From an uncultured Synechococcus sp. (GTDB taxonomy: Bacteria; Cyanobacteriota; Cyanobacteriia; PCC-6307; Cyanobiaceae): a DNA stretch of 64,000 nt. This document shows, in pieces, positions 37,290 through 46,207 of this stretch (the stretch's first letter is position 1; every line of letters starts with the position of its first letter). Below the pieces are notes generated by a model, which did no database searches, had not been told where the DNA came from, and saw only the letters and a program-made list of their open reading frames with translations. The stretch lies in assembly GCA_913057985.1 (NCBI GenBank), contig CAJXPL010000004.1, positions 41,387-105,386 on the forward strand, written 5' to 3'. A program made the position numbers and the translations under genes.

Positions 37290-38296
37290 GCTGACGCGGC
37301 AAGGGCGTCGATCTGCCGCGTCAGCAGCTCCCTAGCCTGGGCGGGCATGGGGGCTCGCATCAGGTCATGGCGCAGTTGCGAGGCACCGGGGAAGCCCGTG
37401 CAAGTCCAGCTCATGTGTTTGCGGGCGATCAGCAGCCCATGGTCGCCGCGATCCTGCACGAGACCGTCCAGTTGATCGCGGGCCAGAGCAAGCCGTGCTG
37501 ACGGGTTGGGTGTGGCGGGGATCGCACGACCGGCCAGGGCGGCGTCGATCTGTCCCACTAGCCATGGGGCCCCCATCGTGCCTCGGCCCACCATCACTCC
37601 CGCTGCGCCGGTTTGATTCAGGCAGCGCAGGGCATCGTCGGGGCTGTTGATGTCACCGTTCGCGATCAGCGGGATCGTGAGGGCTTCACGGACGTTGGTA
37701 ATCGCGCTCCAGTCCGCAGCGCCCTTGAAGCCCTGTTCGCGGGTGCGTCCATGCAGTGTGAGCAGTTGTGCACCCGCTTGTTCCAGCTGTTGGCACCAGT
37801 GCACGGGATCGGCATCACTGCCACACCAACCCAGGCGCGTCTTCACAGTCACGGGCACGGCCACAGCGTCTGCCACCGCTTCCACGATCTTGATGGCCAG
37901 CTCGGGATCACGGATCAAGCCGGAACCACCCCCCTTGCGGGCGATCTTGCGCACAGGGCAGCCCATGTTGATGTCGATCAGGAAGGCACCATTGGCTTCA
38001 GCCCGTTGTGCCGCATCAGCCATGGCTTGGGGGCGATGGTCGAACAGTTGCACGCCGATGGGGCCGGATTCCTCGTCGAGCGACTCCACCTTGCAGAGCC
38101 CATGCCCCATTTCGAGGCTGGTGGCATTCACCATTTCGGTGAACAGCAGGGCATCGGGTGCCCAGCGTCGAACAAGCGATCTGAAGATCCTGTCACTTAC
38201 ACCGGCCAGTGGCGATTGGAGCACTCGCGAATGCAATTGGCGCGACTTCCCATTGCCCTCCAGTGATAAAGGATTCTCAAAAAATGGACTTGCCAT
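37286..38296 (-). CDS. dus: tRNA-dihydrouridine synthase
   Basis: An FMN-dependent tRNA-dihydrouridine synthase of 336 residues that reduces uridines in tRNA D-loops. Motifs: RVLQSPLAGVSDRIFRSLV, NMGCPVRKIARKGGGSGL with the catalytic Cys, VKTRLGW, LTLHGRTREQGFKG, and LIANGDINSPDDA. Its stop overlaps the following glycosyltransferase start by 4 nt, so a housekeeping tRNA gene heads the rhamnose operon. It starts 3 nt after the end of the upstream sulfotransferase gene. Confidence 0.94.
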   Translation of the reverse strand: MASPFFENPLSLEGNGKSRQLHSRVLQSPLAGVSDRIFRSLVRRWAPDALLFTEMVNATSLEMGHGLCKVESLDEESGPIGVQLFDHRPQAMADAAQRAEANGAFLIDINMGCPVRKIARKGGGSGLIRDPELAIKIVEAVADAVAVPVTVKTRLGWCGSDADPVHWCQQLEQAGAQLLTLHGRTREQGFKGAADWSAITNVREALTIPLIANGDINSPDDALRCLNQTGAAGVMVGRGTMGAPWLVGQIDAALAGRAIPATPNPSARLALARDQLDGLVQDRGDHGLLIARKHMSWTCTGFPGASQLRHDLMRAPMPAQARELLTRQIDALAASA

Positions 38297-38299
38297 GAT

Positions 38300-39523
38300 T
38301 CAGTCACTGATGGATTTATGCTCGCTGCGGGATTTGAGTGCGCGAAGATTGTCTCTGTCTCGTCGTGATGAAAAAATGAACCTTATTGGAGTAGAAAGCT
38401 TCCACCAGATTGTTCTGGTCAGATTATCGAATTGGTTCATGGCATCTTGGTAGCGCTTTCTCGATGATTGTCGGAGGTGCTTGACTCGTTCGAGCTCGTT
38501 TTTGGTGGCTAGTATTTTTTCTTTGTTTTGATCGATCCAAGAATGCAAGGTTTGAATGTCTTGTTTTAGCTTGCGTATTTCATTTTGGTGCTCTTCTGAT
38601 TTTTTGTAATGAATGGCGAAAAGGTTTTTGAATTTATATGCAGTGCTTTTGTCTGATAAGTCTTGATTGGCTTCGATTAAGGATCGGCGGGCAATCGCTA
38701 CTGCGCTTTTGAGGTCAATTTCGTGGATGAAGGTATTTTGGTTAAAACTTTTCAGCAACATATTGACTTTTCGGCTGACGGTCTCAATTGGGCTTGGTTC
38801 TGGGGGCGATTGTTGGTAGTGGCGTAAGTTTTTATCAAGAAAATGTTCAGAATAGGTCTTGAATTTGTCTTCGTTGATCTGTCTATTTAGGAAAGCGGAG
38901 AGTATTTTAATTTCGTTGTGTGTGTTGTTGATTAGGTTGTCGTAGTTAATTATTAATAGTTCGCTAGGGATCAGATTGTCGAGTAGGTTAATATAGTAAG
39001 TGCACCATATAGAAAGCGCTTTTTCGGTGCTAATCGAGTCGCGATTGTGTATTGAGTAGGCTGTTGGTAATGGGTCTCGATGTGAGGCAATAAAATAGCA
39101 TTTTATTCCGTTGTCTTTGCAAATTTTTTGCCAGAAAGGTATGAGATTGCATAGCCTTGGGTCCTTGAGGCAGATCATTTCTTTGTTTTTGGCTTTGCTT
39201 TTTAAAAATGAACATGCCCTGGCCTCTTGATTCTCTGCTAAAATTATTAACTCTTCGGGATTGGTAAGCTTTGGTTCCTCCCAAAGTTGTCCTGTCTGCC
39301 TTAAGAGGTCGTCGTTAAAAGAGACAAAATCCTCATCTTCCCAATAGCCCTTTACGTTGTCTTCGCTCGCTCTCATTAAATTGTCGCTGTGATGAATGCC
39401 AAGGGTTGTCATTGCTCGAGACAGCGCGCTCGATCCGCTTCTGTGCATCCCTGTGATGAATACAATTTGAAAAGAAGTTTTTTGATCAATCTCTAGAGCA
39501 TTTTGTTCTCTTTTGAGGTTCAT
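38300..39523 (-). CDS. Sulfotransferase-like protein with C-terminal coiled coil
   Basis: A 407-residue protein. The PAPS-binding 5'-phosphosulfate loop is FITGMHRSGSSALSRAM (about 22-38). Further sulfotransferase signs are KDPRLCNLIPFW and HRDPLPTAYSIHNRDS, which fits the 3'-phosphate loop, and YWEDEDFVSFNDD. The last 110 residues are a basic coiled coil (HQNEIRKLKQDIQTLHSW onward) ending in a positively charged tail. The gene is far AT-richer than its neighbours, suggesting transfer from another genome. It probably sulfates surface glycan next to the rhamnose operon. Confidence 0.8.
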   Translation of the reverse strand: MNLKREQNALEIDQKTSFQIVFITGMHRSGSSALSRAMTTLGIHHSDNLMRASEDNVKGYWEDEDFVSFNDDLLRQTGQLWEEPKLTNPEELIILAENQEARACSFLKSKAKNKEMICLKDPRLCNLIPFWQKICKDNGIKCYFIASHRDPLPTAYSIHNRDSISTEKALSIWCTYYINLLDNLIPSELLIINYDNLINNTHNEIKILSAFLNRQINEDKFKTYSEHFLDKNLRHYQQSPPEPSPIETVSRKVNMLLKSFNQNTFIHEIDLKSAVAIARRSLIEANQDLSDKSTAYKFKNLFAIHYKKSEEHQNEIRKLKQDIQTLHSWIDQNKEKILATKNELERVKHLRQSSRKRYQDAMNQFDNLTRTIWWKLSTPIRFIFSSRRDRDNLRALKSRSEHKSISD

Positions 39524-39572
39524 AGCGTCGATGGATTTGTTCTGTTTTTGTTATCACTGGTGATCAAATTCT

Positions 39573-39707
39573 ATGCGGGTAGGGATCCTTCATTGGCAAA
39601 GGCGGTTTGATCGGGCCTTGTTTCTCTTGAGTCGTGTCTTGATGGAAATTTGGAATGGCTTGCTCATAGGGCTCTTAATCATTTCGTTGTTAGTTCAGTC
39701 TGTTTAG
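39573..39707 (+). CDS. Possible small membrane protein (44 aa)
   Basis: A 44-codon frame starting at ATG 39573: a basic amphipathic start (MRVGILHWQRRFDRALFLL) and a hydrophobic C-terminal helix (WNGLLIGLLIISLLVQSV). It is in the AT-rich gap divergent from the sulfotransferase. It may be real or simply a low-complexity accident. Confidence 0.3.
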   Translation: MRVGILHWQRRFDRALFLLSRVLMEIWNGLLIGLLIISLLVQSV

Positions 39708-39764
39708 AAAATTTATGGGTTTGGGATTTCGTATCCTCGCTTGACATTCTGCATGTCTCTGGTG

Positions 39765-40214
39765 ATGGAGCTTTGGCCTGTCAGTCGAAATCTGTTAAAT
39801 CAGATTTTGGAGGACCGCTGCAGCGATCGCTTTGTCTGCGAAAGGATCTGGGAACGTCTGGGCTATCAGCCTGCTAAACCGCAGTGGTGCGCTGGCCCCG
39901 ACACACCCTCCGAATGGGCCGATGCCTTCCCCCAGGCTCCCGAGTTGATCGCTGAGCGTCCGGCGTCTGTTCGTTTAACCCGCTCTGTTCCCAAGCAACA
40001 CAAGCAGCTGCTGAAGCAACAGCTCAACTTCGCGGGATATCGCATCGGTGAGTTGTATCCCCGCCGAACCCGACGGGCCACAGCCGTGAACTGGCTGTTG
40101 GCCTGGCTGGCCCAGCGGGGCGAGCCCCTGCCTGAGCAGGGGCCCCTGGGTCCTGAGCTTCCCCCTCCTGCCGATCCGGTGCAGGGGCACCCCGGCGATC
40201 TGCCGGTGAAGTGA
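39765..40214 (+). CDS. DUF1823 family protein
   Basis: A 149-residue protein from ATG 39765 (MELWPVSRNLLNQILED). Its core KPQWCAGPDTPSEWADAFP, then FIGE-like RPASVRLTRSVPKQHKQLLK and GYRIGELYPRRTRRATAVNW, is the DUF1823 signature shared by cyanobacteria and plastids. Function is unknown. The C-terminus is Pro/Gly-rich. A shorter N-terminal choice was preferred over an upstream TTG because the additional residues are not family-like. Confidence 0.85.
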   Translation: MELWPVSRNLLNQILEDRCSDRFVCERIWERLGYQPAKPQWCAGPDTPSEWADAFPQAPELIAERPASVRLTRSVPKQHKQLLKQQLNFAGYRIGELYPRRTRRATAVNWLLAWLAQRGEPLPEQGPLGPELPPPADPVQGHPGDLPVK

Positions 40215-40228
40215 TCCGGCGGTCTAAC

Positions 40229-40612
40229 TCAGGCCTGAATCGTGATGGGTGTGCCTTTCGGGGTGTTGTGGAACAGCCAACGGGCGTGGTTCAGCGGCAT
40301 GCGCACACAGCCATGGCTGCGGGGCACGCCGAAGGGTTTCCCGGCGTTCTCCTGCCAGGGGGCGGCGTGGAGGCAGATGGCCTCGTTCGTGCTCACACAC
40401 ATCGTGAACGGCACCCCGGGAACGGTGTAGGTGCGTCCATACATCGTGGTGGAGCGGTACTTCGTATAAACCTTGCTGTCGAAGATCGGTGTTGGCGTTG
40501 AGGCTTTGCCGGTGCTGACCGGAATCACGCGAACCACCTCCTGATCGCTGTTGTAGACGGTCAGGCGTTGGTCGGAGAGGTCGACCACAAGGCTGGCGAC
40601 GAGCTCGAGCAT
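40229..40612 (-). CDS. L,D-transpeptidase (YkuD fold) without a visible export signal
   Basis: A 127-residue minimal YkuD domain. The catalytic signature SHGCVRM gives His100 and Cys102, preceded by VSTGKASTPTPIF and FTMCVS. L,D-transpeptidases cross-link peptidoglycan or attach lipoproteins in the periplasm, yet this protein begins at MLELVASLVVDLSDQRL with no signal peptide. Only nine upstream in-frame codons exist before a stop. Either it is exported by another route or the start has an unusual leader. Convergent with the DUF1823 gene. Confidence 0.82.
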   Translation of the reverse strand: MLELVASLVVDLSDQRLTVYNSDQEVVRVIPVSTGKASTPTPIFDSKVYTKYRSTTMYGRTYTVPGVPFTMCVSTNEAICLHAAPWQENAGKPFGVPRSHGCVRMPLNHARWLFHNTPKGTPITIQA

Positions 40613-40741
40613 GGCGAGGGAACAACTGAACTCGCCCTAGCTGTCTCGATTGAGACTCATTAGTCTCGCTCCGAAAGAATTTCGTTTCTCCATTGGCTTT
40701 ATGGCGTCTCTGTAGGGTGAAAGATTGGCCTGAGCAGACCC

Positions 40742-42109
40742 TTGGCGCGTCCTGTCGTCGCAATCATCGGACGCCCCAATGTCGGTAAGTCGACCTTGGT
40801 GAATCGGCTGTGCCGCAGCCGGGAAGCAATCGTTCACGATCAGCCTGGCGTGACGCGTGATCGCACCTACCAGGATGGCTACTGGGGCGATCGCGAGTTC
40901 AAGGTCGTCGACACCGGTGGACTGGTGTTCGACGATGACAGCGAGTTCCTGCCGGAGATCCGGGAGCAGGCGGCTCTGGCGCTTGAGGAAGCCAGTGTGG
41001 CTCTGGTGATCGTGGATGGTCAGCAGGGGCTTACGGCCGCTGACGAGTCCATCGCGGAATTTCTACGCAGTCACCGCTGTCCCACGCTGTTGGCGGTGAA
41101 CAAGTGCGAGTCGCCGGAACAGGGCCTGGCGATGGCCGGAGAATTCTGGGGCCTTGGCCTGGGTGAACCCCATCCGATCTCGGCCATCCACGGCGCCGGC
41201 ACCGGAGAACTGCTGGATCAGGTGCTCACCTTTTTCCCCCCGAAGGATCAGGAGGGTGACGAGGAGGAGCCGATTCAGATGGCCATCATCGGACGGCCGA
41301 ATGTCGGGAAATCCAGTCTGCTGAATGCCATCTGCGGAGAGCAGCGGGCGATTGTCAGCCCGATCCGCGGCACCACCCGCGACACGATTGACACCAGCAT
41401 CATTCGTGAGAATCGTCCCTGGCGTCTGGTGGACACGGCGGGCATCCGCCGGCGGCGCAGTGTCAACTACGGCCCGGAATTCTTCGGCATCAACAGGAGT
41501 TTCAAGGCCATTGAACGCAGTGATGTGTGTGTTCTGGTGATCGATGCCCTCGATGGGGTGACCGAGCAGGATCAGCGCCTGGCGGGTCGCATTGAAGAGG
41601 ACGGCCGTGCCTGCGTGGTGGTCGTCAACAAGTGGGACGCGGTGGAAAAAGACAGCCACACCATGACGGCGATGGAAAAGGAGCTGCGCTCCAAGCTCTA
41701 TTTCCTCGATTGGGCTCCGATGCTGTTCACCTCGGCGCTCACCGGCCAGCGTGTGGAGAGCATCTTTGCCTTGGCCGCCCTGGCGGTTGAGCAGCACCGT
41801 CGCCGCGTCAGTACCTCCGTTGTGAACGAGGTGCTCAAGGAAGCACTGAGCTGGCGCAGTCCCCCCACCACCCGCGGTGGACGCCAAGGAAAGCTGTATT
41901 ACGGCACCCAGGTGGCCAGCCGGCCGCCCAGCTTCACCCTGTTCGTCAACGACCCCAAGTTGTTCGGAGAGACCTACCGGCGCTATGTGGAGCGTCAGAT
42001 CCGTGAGGGCCTCGGTTTCGATGGCAGCCCGCTGCGTCTGTTCTGGCGCGGCAAGCAACAGCGTGATGCCGAACGCGACCTGGCCCGTCAGCAGAGTCGT
42101 AAAGGCTGA
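40742..42109 (+). CDS. der: GTPase Der (EngA), ribosome biogenesis
   Basis: A double-GTPase of 455 residues involved in 50S maturation. Domain 1 has [14 protein letters not shown] near residue 10 and [10 protein letters not shown]; domain 2 has [14 protein letters not shown] near residue 185 with DTAGIRRR. The C-terminal KH-like domain ([13 protein letters not shown] and [20 protein letters not shown]) binds RNA. Start is TTG at 40742, the only start that gives the conserved [15 protein letters not shown] opening. Confidence 0.97.
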   Translation: MARPVVAIIGRPNVGKSTLVNRLCRSREAIVHDQPGVTRDRTYQDGYWGDREFKVVDTGGLVFDDDSEFLPEIREQAALALEEASVALVIVDGQQGLTAADESIAEFLRSHRCPTLLAVNKCESPEQGLAMAGEFWGLGLGEPHPISAIHGAGTGELLDQVLTFFPPKDQEGDEEEPIQMAIIGRPNVGKSSLLNAICGEQRAIVSPIRGTTRDTIDTSIIRENRPWRLVDTAGIRRRRSVNYGPEFFGINRSFKAIERSDVCVLVIDALDGVTEQDQRLAGRIEEDGRACVVVVNKWDAVEKDSHTMTAMEKELRSKLYFLDWAPMLFTSALTGQRVESIFALAALAVEQHRRRVSTSVVNEVLKEALSWRSPPTTRGGRQGKLYYGTQVASRPPSFTLFVNDPKLFGETYRRYVERQIREGLGFDGSPLRLFWRGKQQRDAERDLARQQSRKG

Positions 42110-42112
42110 GCC

Positions 42113-43021
42113 ATGGACTGGTTGCGCCAGGTCCCCATGGGTCAATACGTCGATGGGTCCACGGGTTGGCTCCGGCGCTTGGACCCTCGGCTGAAGCTGG
42201 CCTGGTCTCTTGTCTTTCTGCTCACGCCTGTTCTGGCGGGGCCCCTCTGGCGCGTTGGCCTGGTGGTGGCTCTGGTGCTGATCACCTTCGGCAGTGGACT
42301 GGCTCGCTCGCTGTGGTGGAGGTCTGTTCTGCTGCTGACGGCCTTGGCTGTTGTGGTGGGCCTCCTGTCGATGTTCTTGCCGGCTGTGGATCCCCCTGCG
42401 GCCTTCCCGCTGCGCAATCCGGCTGAGCTTCCGGGGCTCGAGACGGAAGGCCCCTCCTGGGATCTTTTGCGCCTCGGCCCCCTGCAGTTGGGCGGTCTCC
42501 AGCTGGGGCCGCTGGTGGTGGATCGGGCTTCGGCGCTGCTGGGGCTGCGAACGTCCACCTTGATCTTCACCGTGATTCACAGCGTCAACCTGATGCTGAT
42601 CACGACCCCGCCTGAGGATCTGGTCTGGGCCCTCAGCTGGTGCCTGGCTCCCTTGAAGTGGCTGGGATGTCCTGTGGAGCGGCTGGGGTTTCAATTGCTG
42701 CTGGCACTTCGCTTTCTGCCTCTGGTGCAGGAGGAGCTCCAAAATCTGCTGCGCTCTCTCGCCAGCCGTGCCGTCAACCTGCGCCAGCTGGGCTTCAAGG
42801 CCGGTTTCGGCTTGGTGCTGGCCGTCGGTGAGCGGCTTCTGGCCAACATCCTTCTCAGGGCTGAGCAGGGGGCCGATGCCCTGGTCGCCCGTGGGGGGCG
42901 AATTCTTGGTCCGTCGTACTTCCGCATGCCGCCTGATCGGGCTGCTCCCCTGCTGAATGGCCTGGCGACGGTCGTTCTTGTGTTGGTGATTGGGCTCCGT
43001 GGTCAGTACGGTGCTCTATGA
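42113..43021 (+). CDS. Energy-coupling factor transporter T component (EcfT/CbiQ-like)
   Basis: A 302-residue membrane protein with five to six helices that fits the EcfT/CbiQ family. It opens with a cytoplasmic LDPRLKLAWSL and carries the ALVARGG coupling motif in the C-terminal half (RAEQGADALVARGGRI). EcfT links vitamin- or metal-binding S components to ECF ATPases. No ATPase or S-component gene is nearby, so it probably uses a shared ATPase pair. The stop overlaps the pipX ATG by 4 nt. Confidence 0.85.
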   Translation: MDWLRQVPMGQYVDGSTGWLRRLDPRLKLAWSLVFLLTPVLAGPLWRVGLVVALVLITFGSGLARSLWWRSVLLLTALAVVVGLLSMFLPAVDPPAAFPLRNPAELPGLETEGPSWDLLRLGPLQLGGLQLGPLVVDRASALLGLRTSTLIFTVIHSVNLMLITTPPEDLVWALSWCLAPLKWLGCPVERLGFQLLLALRFLPLVQEELQNLLRSLASRAVNLRQLGFKAGFGLVLAVGERLLANILLRAEQGADALVARGGRILGPSYFRMPPDRAAPLLNGLATVVLVLVIGLRGQYGAL

Positions 43022-43302
43022 GCTCCGATCACGGCATGGCGTCCGAGCGATATCTGAATCACCCCACCTTCGGGATGCTCTATCGGGTGGCTCCGGCAGG
43101 TGAGGGCCGTGACGTCTACGCCACGTTGTATGCCCAGCGCATGTTCTTCCTGGTCACCCTGCAGCCCCGTGGCGCCCAGTTCGAAGTGATTCCCTACGGG
43201 GATGCGCGTCACCACGCTGAGGTGCATTTGGGCCGTTGCCGTCGTGATGGATCGGACGACCTCGAGTCCTGGAGTCAGCTGTTCGATCAAACGTTCATCT
43301 GA
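43018..43302 (+). CDS. pipX: PII-interacting protein X, NtcA coactivator
   Basis: A 94-residue protein with the PipX Tudor-like domain: YLNHPTFGMLYRVAP, TLYAQRMFFLVTLQPRGAQFE, LGRCRRDGSDD. PipX shuttles between the PII signal protein and the nitrogen regulator NtcA. ATG 43018 overlaps the upstream stop by 4 nt; ATG 43036 gives the family-standard MASERYLNHP start and could be the true one. The next gene is pipY, as in other cyanobacteria. Confidence 0.92.
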   Translation: MSSDHGMASERYLNHPTFGMLYRVAPAGEGRDVYATLYAQRMFFLVTLQPRGAQFEVIPYGDARHHAEVHLGRCRRDGSDDLESWSQLFDQTFI

Positions 43303-43306
43303 ACCC

Positions 43307-43969
43307 TTGACCGATTCCTTCGCGGCGCGTTGGCAGGTGCTCCAGGCAGCCCGCCCCACTTCATCCAGGCTTCTGGCCGTCAGCAAAGGGCATCCAGCCG
43401 CGTCCGTGCGTTGCGTGGCGGAGCTTGGTCAGTGTGACTTCGGGGAAAGCCGTGTTCAGGAGGCTCTGCCGAAGCAGGAGGAGCTGATCGATCTGAACTT
43501 GCGCTGGCATTTCATTGGTCGCCTGCAAAGCAACAAGGTGCGGCCGGTGGTGAAGGCCTTCGACGTCATTCACTCGGTGGATTCCCTGGCACTGGCCGAA
43601 CGGGTGTCGCGCATCGCCGTTGAGGAGGGCCGTCAGCCTGAAGTGCTGCTGCAGGTGAAACTGCGGCCCGATCCCAGCAAAGGGGGCTTGTCGGCCGATG
43701 AACTCGGTGCCATTTGGTCTGATCTGCAGGCTCTGCCGGGGTTGCGGATCTCGGGTCTGATGACCATGGCGCCTCTCGAGATGGCTGCAGATCAGCGCAA
43801 GGCGTTGTTTTCCGACTGCCGTGCCCTGGCGGATCGGCTGGCCTTGGCGGAGTGCTCGATGGGGATGAGCACGGACTGGAAAGAGGCTGCTGAAGCGGGC
43901 AGCACCTGGCTCAGGATTGGTTCGGCCCTGTTCGGTCCGAGATTGGTGTCAACAGACGCTGCGAATTGA
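43307..43969 (+). CDS. pipY: YggS-family PLP-binding protein (PipY)
   Basis: A PLP homeostasis protein of the YggS/PROSC family, about 220 residues. The lysine binding PLP is in LLAVSKGHPAASVR. Further family motifs are FGESRVQEALPKQ, WHFIGRLQSNKVRPVV, DVIHSVDSLALAERV and STWLRIGSALFGPR. It starts at TTG 43307, just 4 nt after the pipX stop, so they form the pipXY pair. Confidence 0.94.
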   Translation: MTDSFAARWQVLQAARPTSSRLLAVSKGHPAASVRCVAELGQCDFGESRVQEALPKQEELIDLNLRWHFIGRLQSNKVRPVVKAFDVIHSVDSLALAERVSRIAVEEGRQPEVLLQVKLRPDPSKGGLSADELGAIWSDLQALPGLRISGLMTMAPLEMAADQRKALFSDCRALADRLALAECSMGMSTDWKEAAEAGSTWLRIGSALFGPRLVSTDAAN

Positions 43970-44044
43970 CTTGCCCCGCCGCAGCGAAAACGGTATCCAG
44001 GGACATGGTTTTCGAACCACATTCAGACCGAGAGGAATCCCAAG

Positions 44045-44611
44045 GTGTCGCTGATCTCCCGTCTCCGTGCCGTCGTCGCTGGCGATGACTATCTCGATGG
44101 CGAATTGGATGATTTCGCCTACGACGACGAGCAAGATGACCAGGACCAGCGCGCTCTGCAGGCTGACGGTGGTGCACTGGCCACCATTGGAGACTCCAAC
44201 CCGTTTGACCTGGGTGGTGATCTGCCTGGATCCAACGTGATCGACATGCCCGGCATCAGCAATGCTGCTGCTGAGGTGAATGTGATGGAACCCCGCAGCT
44301 TCGATGAAATGCCTCGGGCCATTCAGGCGCTGCGGGAGCGCAAGACGGTGATCCTCAATCTCACGATGATGGAGCCCGACCAGGCCCAGCGTGCTGTGGA
44401 TTTTGTTGCTGGTGGCACCTTCGCGATCGATGGACACCAAGAGCGCGTCGGGGAGAGCATCTTCCTGTTCGCCCCCAGCTGCGTCACCGTGACCAACACC
44501 GGTCACGACGAAGCCTCGGCTCCAACGGTGGTGAGCCGTGAGGCCGATGTGGCGGATGTCGACGAATCCGCCAGCGCACCCTCGCCCGCCTGGGGGGCAG
44601 CCGCTCTCTGA
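44045..44611 (+). CDS. sepF: Cell division protein SepF
   Basis: A 188-residue cytoplasmic protein that joins FtsZ filaments to the membrane. The N-terminal segment [20 protein letters not shown] is amphipathic and would anchor the protein. The middle is acidic and disordered. The SepF core follows: [40 protein letters not shown] and [13 protein letters not shown]. The GTG start is at 44045. It sits between pipY and proC in the order seen in many firmicutes and cyanobacteria. Confidence 0.95.
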   Translation: MSLISRLRAVVAGDDYLDGELDDFAYDDEQDDQDQRALQADGGALATIGDSNPFDLGGDLPGSNVIDMPGISNAAAEVNVMEPRSFDEMPRAIQALRERKTVILNLTMMEPDQAQRAVDFVAGGTFAIDGHQERVGESIFLFAPSCVTVTNTGHDEASAPTVVSREADVADVDESASAPSPAWGAAAL

Positions 44612-44619
44612 AGCCCGCA

Positions 44620-45432
44620 GTGCAGCCCGCTATCGGTGTGATCGGCCTGGGTCGCATGGCTCAGGCCCTTGTGGTTCCTCTCCTGGAGCGTGGACGGATT
44701 CCGGCTGAACAGCTGTTGGCAGTGGTCGGAGGATCTGGCTCGCTTGAGCAACGACGTGGGGGCCTTCCGGCTGGCATCGGTTTGGTTGCGGCTGATGATC
44801 CTTCCGCTCAGCAGGTCTGGACGGCTCCGATCCAGCTGCTTGCGGTGAAGCCGCAGCAACTCGATGCCGTTGCAGCAGCTGCACGACCTGTTGTGGGTCA
44901 ACCGCTGCTGATCTCTGTGTTGGCGGGGGTGTCTCTGGCTCGGTTGCAGCATTTGTTTCCCGGTCATCGCTGTGTGCGGGCGGTGCCCAACACGCCTGCG
45001 CTGGTGGGAGCTGGTTTGACAGCTCTGGCCTGGGGGGAGGGGATCGACCAAGGGCAACGGGATCAGGTGCGGCAGCTGTTCGCCGATGTGGGCGAAGTTC
45101 TGGAGTTGGCGGAAGCCAAGCTCGATGCGTTCCTTGCCCTCACCTCGTCGGGCCCTGCCTTTGTGGCCCTGGTGGCGGAAGCCATGGCTGATGGGGCTGT
45201 TGCTGCCGGTCTTCCCAGGGACCTGGCCCTGCGGCTGAGCCACCGCACCCTGGCTGGAACGGCTGAGCTGCTGGACCGTCGCGATCTGCACCCTGCCCAG
45301 CTCAAGGACATGGTTACCTCCCCGGGGGGCACCACCATCGCCGGCGTTCGCGCGCTCGAACGCATCGGCCTGCGCTCCGCCTTGATCGAAGCAGTCGTCG
45401 CTGCTGCGGAACGCAGCCGGGAGCTGGCCTAG
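44620..45432 (+). CDS. proC: Pyrroline-5-carboxylate reductase
   Basis: Final step of proline synthesis. The 270-residue NADPH enzyme has the Rossmann motif IGVIGLGRMAQALV at the N-terminus, and AVPNTPALVGAGLTAL plus LKDMVTSPGGTTIAGVRALE, which is the P5CR signature containing the catalytic region. The start is GTG 44620, 8 nt after the sepF stop. Its end overlaps the convergent cobI gene by 4 nt. Confidence 0.96.
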   Translation: MQPAIGVIGLGRMAQALVVPLLERGRIPAEQLLAVVGGSGSLEQRRGGLPAGIGLVAADDPSAQQVWTAPIQLLAVKPQQLDAVAAAARPVVGQPLLISVLAGVSLARLQHLFPGHRCVRAVPNTPALVGAGLTALAWGEGIDQGQRDQVRQLFADVGEVLELAEAKLDAFLALTSSGPAFVALVAEAMADGAVAAGLPRDLALRLSHRTLAGTAELLDRRDLHPAQLKDMVTSPGGTTIAGVRALERIGLRSALIEAVVAAAERSRELA

Positions 45433-46139
45433 GGCAGCACCTCCGGCCAACCCTGCCGGATCAGCAGCAGCGAGAAGTAGGGGCGAGGTTCGGCCGCAAC
45501 GGCATCCGCGCAACAGATCTGCTGGTCGGGCCAGCCGACCCGCTCGGCAAACAGTGCTTGTTGCAGCAGGCCTCGCTGCTTCAGCAGGGGTTGCACCCAA
45601 CTCCAGCGCCGACCCAGCTTCAGCAGGGCCACAACTTGCCCCGTTGCCGCGGCGGTGTCCAGCACCCGCTCCAGCTCCTCGGGTGTGTCGGGGCAAGGGC
45701 GCAACAGCAGTTGGTCCTGCTGCAGAGCGAGGGGCCAGAGGCCCGCAGCCGCGGCTGCCGAGCAGGAGGTGATGCCGGGAATCACGCTGATGGGACAGTC
45801 GGGCCACGCCTGACGCAAGGCCAGCAGCACGTAGCTGCAACTCGCAAACAGCGACGCATCTCCCTCACACAGCAGTGCCACCTGCTGGCCGGAACGGATG
45901 GCTTGCTGCAGCTCCTGTGCCGCCGCTCCCCAGGCGGTGCGTCGCGGTTCGGCGGCTTCCACCATCGGGAACAACAAGGGCAGACGCTGATGGTCGCTGC
46001 GGATCCAGGCCGCGGCGATTTTGGCGGCCATGCTGTCGGCCCCTGGTCGTCCGACCGGGTAGGCCACCACCTCCGCTTGGCGGATGGCTTCAACGGCGGC
46101 CAGGGTGAGCAGGGAAGGATCGCCGGGGCCGACCCCCAC
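45429..46139 (-). CDS. cobI: Precorrin-2 C20-methyltransferase
   Basis: SAM-dependent methyltransferase in cobalamin ring synthesis, about 236 residues. The N-terminal GVGPGDPSLLTLAAVEAIR and the middle LCEGDASLFASCSYVLLAL and VIPGITSCSAAAAA are the tetrapyrrole methylase motifs. GTG 46139 gives a protein starting inside the usual L-x-x-VGVGPGDP strand; the true start may be a rarer codon further upstream, since no ATG/GTG/TTG is available there. Confidence 0.85.
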   Translation of the reverse strand: MGVGPGDPSLLTLAAVEAIRQAEVVAYPVGRPGADSMAAKIAAAWIRSDHQRLPLLFPMVEAAEPRRTAWGAAAQELQQAIRSGQQVALLCEGDASLFASCSYVLLALRQAWPDCPISVIPGITSCSAAAAAGLWPLALQQDQLLLRPCPDTPEELERVLDTAAATGQVVALLKLGRRWSWVQPLLKQRGLLQQALFAERVGWPDQQICCADAVAAEPRPYFSLLLIRQGWPEVLP

Positions 46140-46207
46140 CAGTGTGAGACCCCCAGTCGTGGCGGGATCGATGATGGTCAGCAGTCGATGCGCCCGGGGT
46201 CCAGACG

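Noticed and set aside
41063..42742. Long minus-strand frame of 559 codons opposite der and the EcfT gene
   Set aside because: Low-complexity Gln/Arg/His composition and covers two real genes; a shadow.
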